A stretch of 64,000 nt of DNA from Paenibacillus glacialis (GTDB lineage: Bacteria; Bacillota; Bacilli; Paenibacillales; Paenibacillaceae). The stretch covers positions 17,661 to 81,660 of the forward strand of contig NZ_LVJH01000043.1 in the NCBI RefSeq assembly GCF_001637205.1. Reading direction: 5' to 3'. The notes under the pieces were generated by a model. The model had not been told where the DNA came from and did no database searches. It worked only from the letters and a program-made list of their open reading frames with translations. The translations under genes were made by a program, and so were the position numbers. Shown here piece by piece: positions 34,463 through 41,933 of the stretch (within the stretch, counting starts at the first letter, position 1; the number at the start of each line of letters is the position of its first letter).

Positions 34463-35507
34463 GTTTCTTGCTTCTAGCCCGTAGTACCTTCAATGATGCA
34501 AGTTCTCTTGCTGTAAGTTGACGGGCATAAGAACGTGGTGACTTATCCTTCTTCACTCTTTTGACGTATCCTGCTCCATCGGGACGTGCTATTCGAGTCT
34601 TGAATATCTTCATCGCCCAATTGACCGGGAAGGCTACAGATACACGCCCATCGTTACTACCTGCAAAGTTCACAGCCGCAGCATAATTATCACGCTCTCT
34701 TAGCCACACAGATCCTGAGTCTCCTGGCAAGGATACCGGGTTCCTCCCTCTAACTACCGTCTGACTCTTAAAGTTAAGAGTCCCTAGACTGTCACCATAA
34801 TCAATTTGAAAATCTGTATTTATAGAATCCACAACACCGCTTACCAACCCCGTTGTACGACCTACTTTCTTAAACCTCTCGCCTACTCGATATGTCGTTA
34901 CATACCCGGGGAGAACACCAACCGTTGCATATCGGGGACTTAACAAACGGTTGGTTCGTGGGATAGATAAGGCTATATCCACCCAGTTACTTTTGTTTTT
35001 CTGTAACTTTACATATCGATATAATCTACCGACAGTATCTCTTCCTAATTGTCCATTATCGGCCCCCCCAGGCTGTAATGTTTCTGTCATCGCACTGGAA
35101 TTACTGGGATTCAAGACATGATTATTGCTAAATATAAAACGTTGACTAGCATTGGGTACATTGGTGACGATCAGACCTACGCTACCAGAACCACCAATAG
35201 TTCCAATACTATAACCAGCTGGAATGGGGCGTATTCTCTTTTTATAATCAACATAAGCTTGTATCTTTCCTGATTTCACGAACCTAACAGGCACAGTTAC
35301 CACTTTTCCTTTTGTCGTCATGGTCAGAGTGGATGAAAGTCTGAGCATTGTGGGAGACAGCGTATTGGTATAGATAATGACAGCTGCGCCTTTCTTAGGA
35401 TTTCTGGGATCATGATAACCAACACCAATACCATGTACTTCAGATCTTGCTAACATCGCACGAGACATACGTTCTTTCATCGCATGTGCCGCAAAAAAAG
35501 TTGCCAA
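34449..35507 (-). CDS. Trypsin-fold serine protease without signal peptide
   Basis: This 352-residue S1-like peptidase has the catalytic triad His in FIFSNNHVLNPSN, Asp in NWVDIALSIP and Ser in SLPGDSGSVWL. The N-terminal ~100 residues (beginning with GIGVGYHDPRNPKKGAAVII) form a conserved prodomain-like part, and the basic tail (RARSKKRKRT) ends the protein. No export signal is seen, unusual for this fold; it may act inside the cell, in the mother cell or on the spore, or be a structural pseudoprotease. The start is TTG behind AAGGTGATGAATA. It lies upstream of a separate small gene of unknown role. Confidence 0.82.
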   Translation of the reverse strand: MATFFAAHAMKERMSRAMLARSEVHGIGVGYHDPRNPKKGAAVIIYTNTLSPTMLRLSSTLTMTTKGKVVTVPVRFVKSGKIQAYVDYKKRIRPIPAGYSIGTIGGSGSVGLIVTNVPNASQRFIFSNNHVLNPSNSSAMTETLQPGGADNGQLGRDTVGRLYRYVKLQKNKSNWVDIALSIPRTNRLLSPRYATVGVLPGYVTTYRVGERFKKVGRTTGLVSGVVDSINTDFQIDYGDSLGTLNFKSQTVVRGRNPVSLPGDSGSVWLRERDNYAAAVNFAGSNDGRVSVAFPVNWAMKIFKTRIARPDGAGYVKRVKKDKSPRSYARQLTARELASLKVLRARSKKRKRT

Positions 35508-35607
35508 TATTCATCACCTTTTCCATTTTGATACGTTATTGTATTCCAGATGAGGCAATTGTTTATAGGCGTTTCAAACATTTAAAATTGGACAATTTTA
35601 TATAGAT

Positions 35608-35643
35608 AAAAAAGTAGCTTCCCCCGTACGAGGAAACTACTTT
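35608..35643 (-). terminator. Intrinsic terminator of the 110-residue gene
   Basis: AAGTAG.TT.C pairs with G.AA.CTACTT; the minus strand continues into T6, 28 bp after the stop. Confidence 0.75.
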
Positions 35644-35670
35644 ACGTGTCATGAGATATAATAGACAGTT

Positions 35671-36003
35671 CTATGTTTTAGCTATAAACGTAAATGCGAT
35701 TTGTCTTGAAATGTTAGTTGGGTTATAGACGACTACGACCCATTGATTGTCATTTAATGAGTAGTTAGCCGTAGCATAGGCAGGTAATGAGTTATTTCTT
35801 TCAATCCACCATCCACCACTCACAGGCTTCAGAGTACCTCCATTAAAAGTAAATGTGAAATACGTGTTAGGCCCAATCGTTCTAGAATATACGAACCGGA
35901 AAAAACCATCCCCAAGATTCTGTGTTGGCTTAGCTCTATTCGCGATGACTCTAACTTTTTTAATCCTTGCATTTGTTTTCTTCAGTACTAATACTTTTTT
36001 CAT
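35671..36003 (-). CDS. Hypothetical beta-rich small protein
   Basis: This ~110-residue protein has a very basic N-terminus (KKVLVLKKTNARIKKVRVIANR) followed by aromatic, beta-rich sequence (FFRFVYSRTIGPNTYFTFTF, then GGWWIERNN). It has no hydrophobic signal core and no family was recognised. It could be a surface, spore-coat or fibre-type component, but that is a guess from composition. Two ATGs lie side by side; the second (36003) is at the better distance from AGGAGGTGAG. It has its own terminator. Confidence 0.7.
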   Translation of the reverse strand: MKKVLVLKKTNARIKKVRVIANRAKPTQNLGDGFFRFVYSRTIGPNTYFTFTFNGGTLKPVSGGWWIERNNSLPAYATANYSLNDNQWVVVVYNPTNISRQIAFTFIAKT

Positions 36004-36339
36004 CATCTCACCTCCTGCTTATAAGTAATGCTAAGCAAGGGAGAATCGCGTGGGTCATTTCACCCTATCCATTTTCATCATTTTTTAGATTTATTATAAA
36101 TGAACAGCACACACACAAAGGGAAATCACACGCCAACTAATTCTCTAAAAATTGTAATCACATCATACTCAAGCTGTCGAGATCATAGGCTAATACCTCG
36201 GCTACTCTTGTCATATATTGAATGCGCTTTCTATTCATCTAAAATGCGTATTTGTTTTCTGTCACAGAATGTTCAATAATTAACAAAAGACACAAAACTT
36301 TCACAATTGTCTTATAAACAATTAAGGAGCTGATGTGGT
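36004..36339. other. Long intergenic region
   Basis: No gene was seen. It separates two divergent genes and is AT-rich; several partial inverted repeats occur (for example TTCTGTCACAGAA near 36260-36272). Promoters for both neighbours must lie here, but none stands out. Confidence 0.4.
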
Positions 36340-36456
36340 ATGGTATCCCCTAAAAGTAAACGAGATAGTCAAATATTTCTTATCTTCGTAGGTATCGGTG
36401 TATTTTATGCTGTATTTTATAGTGTATTTATTCTCTATTCCATCCATGGGCAATAA
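36340..36456 (+). CDS. 38-residue single-helix membrane microprotein
   Basis: A short frame starts at ATG 10 nt behind AAGGAG (AAGGAGCTGATGTGGT). It encodes a basic N-terminus (MVSPKSKRDSQ), then one strongly hydrophobic and aromatic segment (IFLIFVGIGVFYAVFYSVF) and a short tail (ILYSIHGQ). This is the layout of small sporulation or stress membrane proteins. It is followed at about 50 bp by a strong terminator with a long hairpin, which supports a real transcription unit. No family name can be given. Confidence 0.6.
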   Translation: MVSPKSKRDSQIFLIFVGIGVFYAVFYSVFILYSIHGQ

Positions 36457-36506
36457 CTTGTTTTCAGATACGTCTTTTTTTGAATTTGTTATTCATGATG
36501 TGTCAT

Positions 36507-36581
36507 GAACGACCTCCATTAATGAGTTTAATGAATATACGAAATATTCATTAAACTCATTATAGGAAATCGTTCTTTTTT
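36507..36581 (+). terminator. Terminator with nested 19-bp perfect hairpin
   Basis: An outer clamp GAACGA/TCGTTC is followed by T6; inside lies a perfect 19-bp AT-rich stem (36520-36538 with 36544-36562) and a 5-nt loop. It ends the microprotein transcript on the plus strand. Confidence 0.72.
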
Positions 36582-36658
36582 GCATTCAAATTTATCTAAC
36601 ACTTACTTTGTGAGAGTCAGTATAATGAATTTATCTTATTCGATTAAAGGGGTACTAC

Positions 36659-36841
36659 ATGTCTGAGTCACAGCGTATTGATTGTACGAAATGTTCCTAT
36701 TATTATGTCACCTGGGATCCACAACTACCTAAAGGATGTAAAGCTTTCGGTTTCAAAACAAAAACCATGCCAAGCACCGCTGTTCTCTCTTCTTCTGGGA
36801 GACCTTGCATGAGCTTCGAACTCAAAGAACGATTGCGTTGA
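36659..36841 (+). CDS. Small four-cysteine protein
   Basis: This 60-residue protein has cysteines in DCTKCSYYYVTWD, KGCKAF and RPCMSFE, spaced like a small zinc- or iron-binding knuckle. Homologues of this pattern are widespread and are sometimes mis-named as uracil-DNA glycosylase fragments. The ATG follows AAAGGGGTACTAC. It is monocistronic with a terminator. Role unknown; metal binding is inferred from the cysteines only. Confidence 0.78.
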   Translation: MSESQRIDCTKCSYYYVTWDPQLPKGCKAFGFKTKTMPSTAVLSSSGRPCMSFELKERLR

Positions 36842-36898
36842 TCATACTATTTGCAAAGATCGTATGAAACAATAATGATATCTCAAACGAACAAGGAA

Positions 36899-36955
36899 TA
36901 GAGCCGAGGATCTCAGGCGTGACGTGAATACCTGGATTGCTCGGCTCTCTCTTTT
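36899..36955. terminator. Bidirectional terminator
   Basis: AGAGCCGAG.AT and AT.CTCGGCTCT form the outer stem with TCAGG/CCTGG inside; CTCTTTTG follows on the plus strand. It separates the four-Cys gene from converging minus-strand small genes. Confidence 0.72.
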
Positions 36956-36969
36956 GCACTCATGTGCAA

Positions 36970-37143
36970 TTAGTATGTCTCTGCATTCTTTAATGCATGA
37001 TCCCAACTCGGGAAATAAAACAATGCGTTCCGCATTAACTCAGGATCACTTTGCTTCACTTGTTTCTTACCTACTGTTTCTCCATTGGATTGAAGCTTCC
37101 TGATGCGCTCAATAACCTCATCGGCCCCCAGCGTAACATCCAT
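36970..37143 (-). CDS. 57-residue protein resembling a homing-endonuclease-associated repeat
   Basis: This short protein starts at ATG behind AAAGGAGTGAAACCTA, a strong ribosome site. It begins MDVTLGADEVIERIRKLQ and ends YFPSWDHALKNAETY. The pattern of helix, Gly turn, basic stretch (GKKQVKQSDPEL), then SWDHALKNA recalls the helix-turn-helix-like repeats found beside homing nucleases and in some regulators, so nucleic-acid binding is possible. That reading is inference. It lies 17 bp after a doubtful 80-codon frame. Confidence 0.6.
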   Translation of the reverse strand: MDVTLGADEVIERIRKLQSNGETVGKKQVKQSDPELMRNALFYFPSWDHALKNAETY

Positions 37144-37160
37144 TAGGTTTCACTCCTTTC

Positions 37161-37403
37161 CTATTTCAGACACTCATCCATAACTTTCCCATCTATTTCC
37201 TCTTCTATACAATCATCCTGAGAAGTACTAGCTATGTTATAAAGAGTATAGAAATGCCCTTTAATCGTTAAAAATTCTAAACTATCGGAGTATTTCTTTT
37301 TCAATACACTTAAAGATTGACCGAATAATTTCGGTATTAACATAGCTAATGAGCTGAGCCCATAATAATTAGAAAAACAACAATAAAGAAGCCTCATTAC
37401 CAC
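37161..37403 (-). CDS. Doubtful 80-codon open frame
   Basis: The frame ends 17 bp before the 57-residue gene, as an operon partner would, and its second half looks protein-like (SLSVLKKKYSDSLEFLTIKG). However, the first ATG lies inside the cutC terminator hairpin and has no ribosome site, and a later in-frame ATG is also unsupported. It may be chance or a gene remnant. Confidence 0.3.
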   Translation of the reverse strand: MVMRLLYCCFSNYYGLSSLAMLIPKLFGQSLSVLKKKYSDSLEFLTIKGHFYTLYNIASTSQDDCIEEEIDGKVMDECLK

Positions 37404-37427
37404 GTTTACATTGGTATTGAAGGCTTT
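37378..37427 (-). terminator. Intrinsic terminator of cutC
   Basis: On the minus strand AAGCCTTCAATACCA pairs with TGGTAATGAGGCTT (one bulge) and is followed by CTTTATTGTTGTTTTT. It starts 25 bp after the cutC stop. Confidence 0.72.
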
Positions 37428-37451
37428 TTCACTTGGTTAGGACTGATTAAT

Positions 37452-38147
37452 TTACCTTTTCCATTGATTAATAATTGTACGGATATATTGCAGACGCTCC
37501 GCATCAAAAGGTTTCATCGGGTCGCCACCTTGTCTTACGGCTGAACCGAAATGCACACGGCTTACACCCGATTGCTGAAGAAATGATTCTAGGCCTTGTC
37601 CAGTTAAACCTGCACCCGCCATAATCGAAATGGACTTACCTTCCGTTAGACTTGTAAGCTTTGCAAGCTGATCAGCACCTTCCGGTGCAGCATCAAATCC
37701 TCCAGATGTTAGTATATCTGTAATCTCAGGATAATGTAGAAGAACATCTAATGCCTCTGATTGATCCCGAACCTCATCAAATGCTCTGTGGAAGGTAACC
37801 TCCATACCGTTTGCAGCATCCAAAAGAATCTTTAGATTCTCTTCATCTACCGTTCCATCTGGTCGAAGCATCCCTATGACAATGCCTAGCCCTCCGACCG
37901 CACCAATCCGTTCTATATCACGTCTCATCGTTTCGATATCTTCTTTATCATAATAAAATGAACGAGCATGCGGTCGCACCATAACCCGTACGGGGATAGA
38001 CACTGCCTCCCTAACGCACTCTATTAGGCCAATACTCGGTGTCAAGCCACCTTCACGTATAGCCGTAATTAGTTCAATCCGATCAGCACCTCCGCGTTCC
38101 GCCATAATGGCATCCCCGACTGTGGTAGCAATAACCTCTAACAGCAT
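37452..38147 (-). CDS. cutC: CutC family protein
   Basis: This 231-residue TIM-barrel protein is of the CutC family, first linked to copper tolerance in E. coli, though direct copper handling is disputed. Diagnostic parts: LLEVIATTVGDAIMAERGGADRIEL split over the N-terminus, VRVMVRPHARSFYY, VTFHRAFDEVRD and ILTSGGFDAAPEG, MAGAGLTGQGLESFL. It is cytoplasmic. The ATG follows TTAAGGGGGTCAATTAG. It lies downstream of the GntR/UTRA regulator of the sugar-acid operon on the same strand with no clear terminator in between, so it may be cotranscribed with it. Confidence 0.93.
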   Translation of the reverse strand: MLLEVIATTVGDAIMAERGGADRIELITAIREGGLTPSIGLIECVREAVSIPVRVMVRPHARSFYYDKEDIETMRRDIERIGAVGGLGIVIGMLRPDGTVDEENLKILLDAANGMEVTFHRAFDEVRDQSEALDVLLHYPEITDILTSGGFDAAPEGADQLAKLTSLTEGKSISIMAGAGLTGQGLESFLQQSGVSRVHFGSAVRQGGDPMKPFDAERLQYIRTIINQWKR

Positions 38148-38166
38148 CTAATTGACCCCCTTAATC

Positions 38167-38317
38167 CTAATCATAATCATATGCGCCGCTCTGCTGATAC
38201 TGTTGCTCTTGCTGTACATACATTGGTAAAAGGTAACCTCATAACCACGGCTTGGTTAATCACTTCAACAAATTGTTGTCGTACGGTTTCATTAAACTTA
38301 TGAAAAGGAGCACGCAT
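38167..38317 (-). pseudogene. Small gene with apparent frameshift between GntR and cutC
   Basis: An ATG with a good ribosome site (AAGGATGATTGATTT) opens a frame reading MRAPFHKFNETVRQQF and on to AVVM, then runs into unlikely sequence to a stop at 38177. From the same point the next frame reads GYLLPMYVQQEQQYQQSGA and ends at 38167. The joined product (~49 residues, Gln/Tyr-rich tail) looks more natural than either frame, suggesting a 2-bp deletion or 1-bp insertion. Gln/Tyr-rich tails occur in spore-coat proteins. Sequence error cannot be excluded. Confidence 0.4.
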
Positions 38318-38340
38318 AAATCAATCATCCTTGCTATCAC

Positions 38341-39054
38341 TTACACGTCGTAGCTGACAAGGTAATGCTGCAATTCCGTATTATAATGTCCAATGCTGTA
38401 TTCAATGACTCTTCCTTCGGAATCGTAAGAGTAACGGAGCCTCTTTAGTAGAGGCGTTCCTGCCGGAATTCCGAGCAGGTTCTCCGATTCAACCGATGCA
38501 ACCGCAACAGTAAAGCGGTCCCGAAAGTTCTCGAGTTCAATATTGTGTTCTTCGATGAGATCGTACAAAGACTGGATATCTAACCCTTCCAACTCTACAT
38601 TTGGGATGTCAGAAGTGAGAAAGTGCACATAATGGATGTACGGCTTCCCGTCCAAAATATAAAGACGTTCAACTCGTACACATTGCTCTCCGAACATTTC
38701 GAATAACTCCGTATCTTCATCATTGCGAACGATCTCTGATCCCAAAAGTCTTTTCTCAATTTTATGGCCTTCGCCGACCAAAATTTCTGTAAAGTTCTTT
38801 CCTTTTGACCATTTAGTAAACGATGTGTTGCTAATGACCTTTGTGCCTATCCCGCTACGCTTGTCCACATATCCCTCTTGAACAAGCTTTTGAATCGCAT
38901 TGCGAACCGTCATCTTACTAACATTGAATTCGTTCTCTAATTGTGGTTCTGAAGGTATAATCGTGCCGAGTGGATATACACCTTGTAAAATCCGATCTTT
39001 AATAATCTTCTTTATTTGGAGATATAAAGGCCCTTTTTTGCGTGTAATGGACAT
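38341..39054 (-). CDS. GntR-family regulator with UTRA domain
   Basis: This 237-residue regulator has an N-terminal winged helix (about 1-70; IIPSEPQLENEFNVSKMTVR) and a C-terminal UTRA ligand domain (about 90-235, ending with ERLYILDGKPYIHYVHFLTS and VIEYSIGHYN). HutC/UTRA regulators sense sugar phosphates or related metabolites. It is the last gene of the DgaE/DgaF-type operon, 9 bp after the kinase stop, so it very likely controls that operon. The ATG follows AAAGGTAGTGACGACGC. A candidate operator lies upstream of the first operon gene. Confidence 0.92.
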   Translation of the reverse strand: MSITRKKGPLYLQIKKIIKDRILQGVYPLGTIIPSEPQLENEFNVSKMTVRNAIQKLVQEGYVDKRSGIGTKVISNTSFTKWSKGKNFTEILVGEGHKIEKRLLGSEIVRNDEDTELFEMFGEQCVRVERLYILDGKPYIHYVHFLTSDIPNVELEGLDIQSLYDLIEEHNIELENFRDRFTVAVASVESENLLGIPAGTPLLKRLRYSYDSEGRVIEYSIGHYNTELQHYLVSYDV

Positions 39055-39063
39055 GCGTCGTCA

Positions 39064-40080
39064 CTACCTTTCTACATCAAACGCTTTGTCCGTCATCGCC
39101 TGGAGTACCTCGGCTTCGGTCGAAGTCGGCGTATCACCAACTACTGTATGAGCCAGCATGGCTGCCGCTGATGCATAAGCAATCGTACGCTCTGTCGTAA
39201 ACCCGCTCAATTCTCCGTGAATGATGCCACTTGCGTAAGCATCCCCCGCTCCAATGCGGTCATATACAGAAAACGTTAGCATTTCAGAAAATTCAAATGC
39301 GCCTTCTTTATATATATAACCTCTGAGTGAATGCGTATTATCACGGTTAACTAAGCGGTGCGTACCCGCTATCACGGAAATACCATACTTCTCTGCCACC
39401 TTCGGTATAAGATCCTTCAGTTGCGCCAATGACTCCACTTCCTGCGTCTCCATTCCGAGGGTGAATATCGCATCTTTCTCATTCATCATCACAATGTCGG
39501 CAAAACCTAGCATTTCCTCGTAGTGCGGCTTTGCTAAGGTGTACCCATCCGTACCCCAGAGGGATGGACGGAAGTTGCAATCAAACACGACCGTTCCGCT
39601 ACTCTTCTTTACTTCACTAGCAAACTCCTTCATCTGATCGCGCACCGAATCGTTCATAGCCAATGTAATACCACAGAAATGGACAATATCAATTTCCTGG
39701 GCAATCTTGCTGAAATCATAGGTGTCCGGTGCTGAGGTGTTGAAGCTACTTCCAAGTCTATCCGAATAAGTCACTCTACTCGGACGAATGCCGAACCCAT
39801 TCTCTAGAAAATACATGCCCACGTATTTACCAGCTCTGCTGAGAAATGATGTCTGGATGCCAAGCTTACGCAAGTAAGCTGTGGCAGCTTCGCCTATAGA
39901 ATTGTTGGGCAACGTAGAGACGAGATAACTGGAATGACCGAACCGAGATAGAGCAGAAGCAATATTTACTCCAGTTCCGGAGAAGGAATATTGTAACGAG
40001 CTTGCTTGAGCAAGTGATTCATAACCTGGCACTTGCATCCGCATCATAACCTCTCCGAATGCCGCAATCCGCTTAGCCAT
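39064..40080 (-). CDS. PfkB-family sugar kinase (KdgK-like)
   Basis: This 338-residue ribokinase-fold kinase has the N-terminal GEVMMRMQVPG, the substrate GGs-type segment FSGTGVNIASALSRFG, and the C-terminal catalytic YDRIGAGDAYASGIIHGE with the base Asp. In this setting it would phosphorylate 2-keto-3-deoxygluconate or a related sugar acid at C6 to feed the aldolase beside it. Its start overlaps the aldolase stop by 8 bp, pointing to translational coupling. Substrate assignment rests on the neighbours, not on residues. Confidence 0.9.
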   Translation of the reverse strand: MAKRIAAFGEVMMRMQVPGYESLAQASSLQYSFSGTGVNIASALSRFGHSSYLVSTLPNNSIGEAATAYLRKLGIQTSFLSRAGKYVGMYFLENGFGIRPSRVTYSDRLGSSFNTSAPDTYDFSKIAQEIDIVHFCGITLAMNDSVRDQMKEFASEVKKSSGTVVFDCNFRPSLWGTDGYTLAKPHYEEMLGFADIVMMNEKDAIFTLGMETQEVESLAQLKDLIPKVAEKYGISVIAGTHRLVNRDNTHSLRGYIYKEGAFEFSEMLTFSVYDRIGAGDAYASGIIHGELSGFTTERTIAYASAAAMLAHTVVGDTPTSTEAEVLQAMTDKAFDVER

Positions 40081-40828
40081 GGCGTTCGACCAGTTTCTTC
40101 AATATGTCGAATAATACGCGTACGTCTTCTGGATTCGTGTTACCTGTTTCTTTATCAATTATAGAGGAATACACGTGTGGAATCACCTGTTGAACACCTG
40201 CTATTAGAGCGATTTCCACGATTTCCTCGAAATTCTCCATATCGATGCTACCCGTCGGTTCCAGCGCGAATCCTTCTTCTGCGCAAGCCTCTGCCACTGC
40301 ACGATACTCGTCTATAAATTTCAGACCTTCCATCGGATAATATTTCAGCGCGTTGCCACCCATGTCGCGTACGAGTGCAATCGCTGCTTTGATAGGAACA
40401 ATAGCTTGCTCCGTGTTCCCTGCGCTGATAGGTCCCGTAGAGATATTCACATAACCTACACGGCCACATGGGGAGACAAGACTGTTAATCCAACTATCTC
40501 GACCTTCGAGATTAGCGCGCGTCGCACCTACAGCAGGGAACACTTGATTAATATGCGTTCCCCCATAACTCTTAGCAATTTCAGCAACGGCTCCAGCTTG
40601 ACGATTGTCACCTGCTCCGAGTCCGATCGAAACGGCATCATCAATAACTGCTCCATGCGCTTTCATTGCTACTACGGCTTCTTGTACATTTGGGTAACTC
40701 TTAGATAATACCCCAACGAGAACATGCCCTTCAGCTGCCTCGAATATCTCTTTTGCATTCTCAATGTTGTTAGCCAGTACGTTTAGTGCCACCCGATTTT
40801 TATAAAGACGCTTTTCCATTTGAGACAT
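40073..40828 (-). CDS. KDGP aldolase (DgaF family)
   Basis: This 251-residue protein is of the family typified by Salmonella DgaF, which cleaves 2-keto-3-deoxy-6-phosphogluconate to pyruvate and glyceraldehyde-3-phosphate. Its N-terminal NRVALNVLANNIENAKEIFE, GGTHINQVFPAVGATRANL and NALKYYPMEGLKFIDEY (Lys in a TIM barrel) are family features. It starts 1 bp after the stop of the DgaE-like lyase, with GGAGGTAATTAAT in front of the ATG, so the two steps (ammonia elimination, then aldol cleavage) are co-expressed. It differs from the classical Eda fold family. Confidence 0.88.
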   Translation of the reverse strand: MSQMEKRLYKNRVALNVLANNIENAKEIFEAAEGHVLVGVLSKSYPNVQEAVVAMKAHGAVIDDAVSIGLGAGDNRQAGAVAEIAKSYGGTHINQVFPAVGATRANLEGRDSWINSLVSPCGRVGYVNISTGPISAGNTEQAIVPIKAAIALVRDMGGNALKYYPMEGLKFIDEYRAVAEACAEEGFALEPTGSIDMENFEEIVEIALIAGVQQVIPHVYSSIIDKETGNTNPEDVRVLFDILKKLVERHG

Positions 40829-40829
40829 A

Positions 40830-41933
40830 TTAATTACCTCCTACGATTTCTTGGATTGTTGTTGCAATAACCTGAATATCATCACCTTGCAAAGGACGGG
40901 GATCAATGTCAAAGTATCCTTGCCGAACACCGTAATCACGGGTATATATTGCAATACCACCTTCACGAAGCTGATCGTTCACTTCTTTAGCTGATTTGAA
41001 AGCGACTTGCTGATCGATATGAACGCGGCCACGGTAGATGGCTCTGCCTGCTTCATCTTGCACGACCGATACCTTAATACCAGGAAGTTTAGACAATGGC
41101 ATCAATACTTCTAATGATGCTTTTTCCTGTTCACTCTTATCTTCTTTGTTCATATATTCATCCAAGGCCTGAAGCAGTCCGAAAGTAGTCTCTTTACCTA
41201 CTTTCATACTGCGACCGATCGCATGGAGTTGTACCTTTAGCCAGTCGATAAAGCAGCGTTTGCCGCCAACTATACCCGATGTTGGTCCTTCTATCGCTTT
41301 GGATCCGCTGTAAATTACCAGATCGGATACCTTCACATACTTACGGATATCTTCTTCTGCTGCAGCATCCACAATAAGCGGAATGCCACGGCGTTGAGCA
41401 ATTTCCCATGCTTCTTCCACAGAAATCATGTTCTTCTGCACGCAATGATGTGACTTCACATACAGAATAGCTGCCGTTTGATCGGAAATAGCATCTTCAA
41501 TATGTTCCTTACGCCCTTCGTTGGCATAACCTACTTCAGTGATTCTCCCACCACCCAAATAAACCATGGTCTCCACAGGAGCGCCGTACTGCACATTATG
41601 TCCTTTCAGCATAATGATCTCATTCTTCACGATCGGCTCTTGATGGAGCCGTTCACTTCTGCGGCGGTCTCCCTGCGTCACGATTGCTGCGACGGAAAGT
41701 GCGATTCCACTGGATGCCGAATTGACTACAACGGCTGCTTCCGATCCGAGAATATTAGCAATATAGTCTCCCGCTTTATCAACCAAATCGGCAATCTCCA
41801 CATACTGCTGTCCGCCTTGCTTCATGGCTTCCATAACCGTATCTGTCGGGGCGGATACACCTAGAATACTCATTCGCCCGCTTGCATTGATAACCCGCTT
41901 CAATCCATATTTAGCATTTAATGAATGTGCCAT
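40830..41933 (-). CDS. DgaE-like PLP-dependent ammonia lyase
   Basis: This 367-residue SelA-related PLP enzyme resembles DgaE, the D-glucosaminate-6-phosphate ammonia lyase that yields 2-keto-3-deoxy-6-phosphogluconate. It has the N-terminal YGLKRVINASGRMSILG, the PLP-stacking region SASSGIALSVAAIV, the Asp of PLIVDAAAEED and the PLP-lysine motif VIYSGSKAIEGPTSGIVGG. It begins 23 bp inside the end of the amidohydrolase gene, behind AAAGGAGCGG. The true amino-sugar acid here is uncertain because the PTS of the Salmonella system is absent. Confidence 0.88.
   Translation of the reverse strand: MAHSLNAKYGLKRVINASGRMSILGVSAPTDTVMEAMKQGGQQYVEIADLVDKAGDYIANILGSEAAVVVNSASSGIALSVAAIVTQGDRRRSERLHQEPIVKNEIIMLKGHNVQYGAPVETMVYLGGGRITEVGYANEGRKEHIEDAISDQTAAILYVKSHHCVQKNMISVEEAWEIAQRRGIPLIVDAAAEEDIRKYVKVSDLVIYSGSKAIEGPTSGIVGGKRCFIDWLKVQLHAIGRSMKVGKETTFGLLQALDEYMNKEDKSEQEKASLEVLMPLSKLPGIKVSVVQDEAGRAIYRGRVHIDQQVAFKSAKEVNDQLREGGIAIYTRDYGVRQGYFDIDPRPLQGDDIQVIATTIQEIVGGN

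Noticed and set aside
36004..36339. FNR/Rex-type operator candidates
   Set aside because: Half-sites are imperfect and badly spaced; they could be chance in AT-rich DNA.
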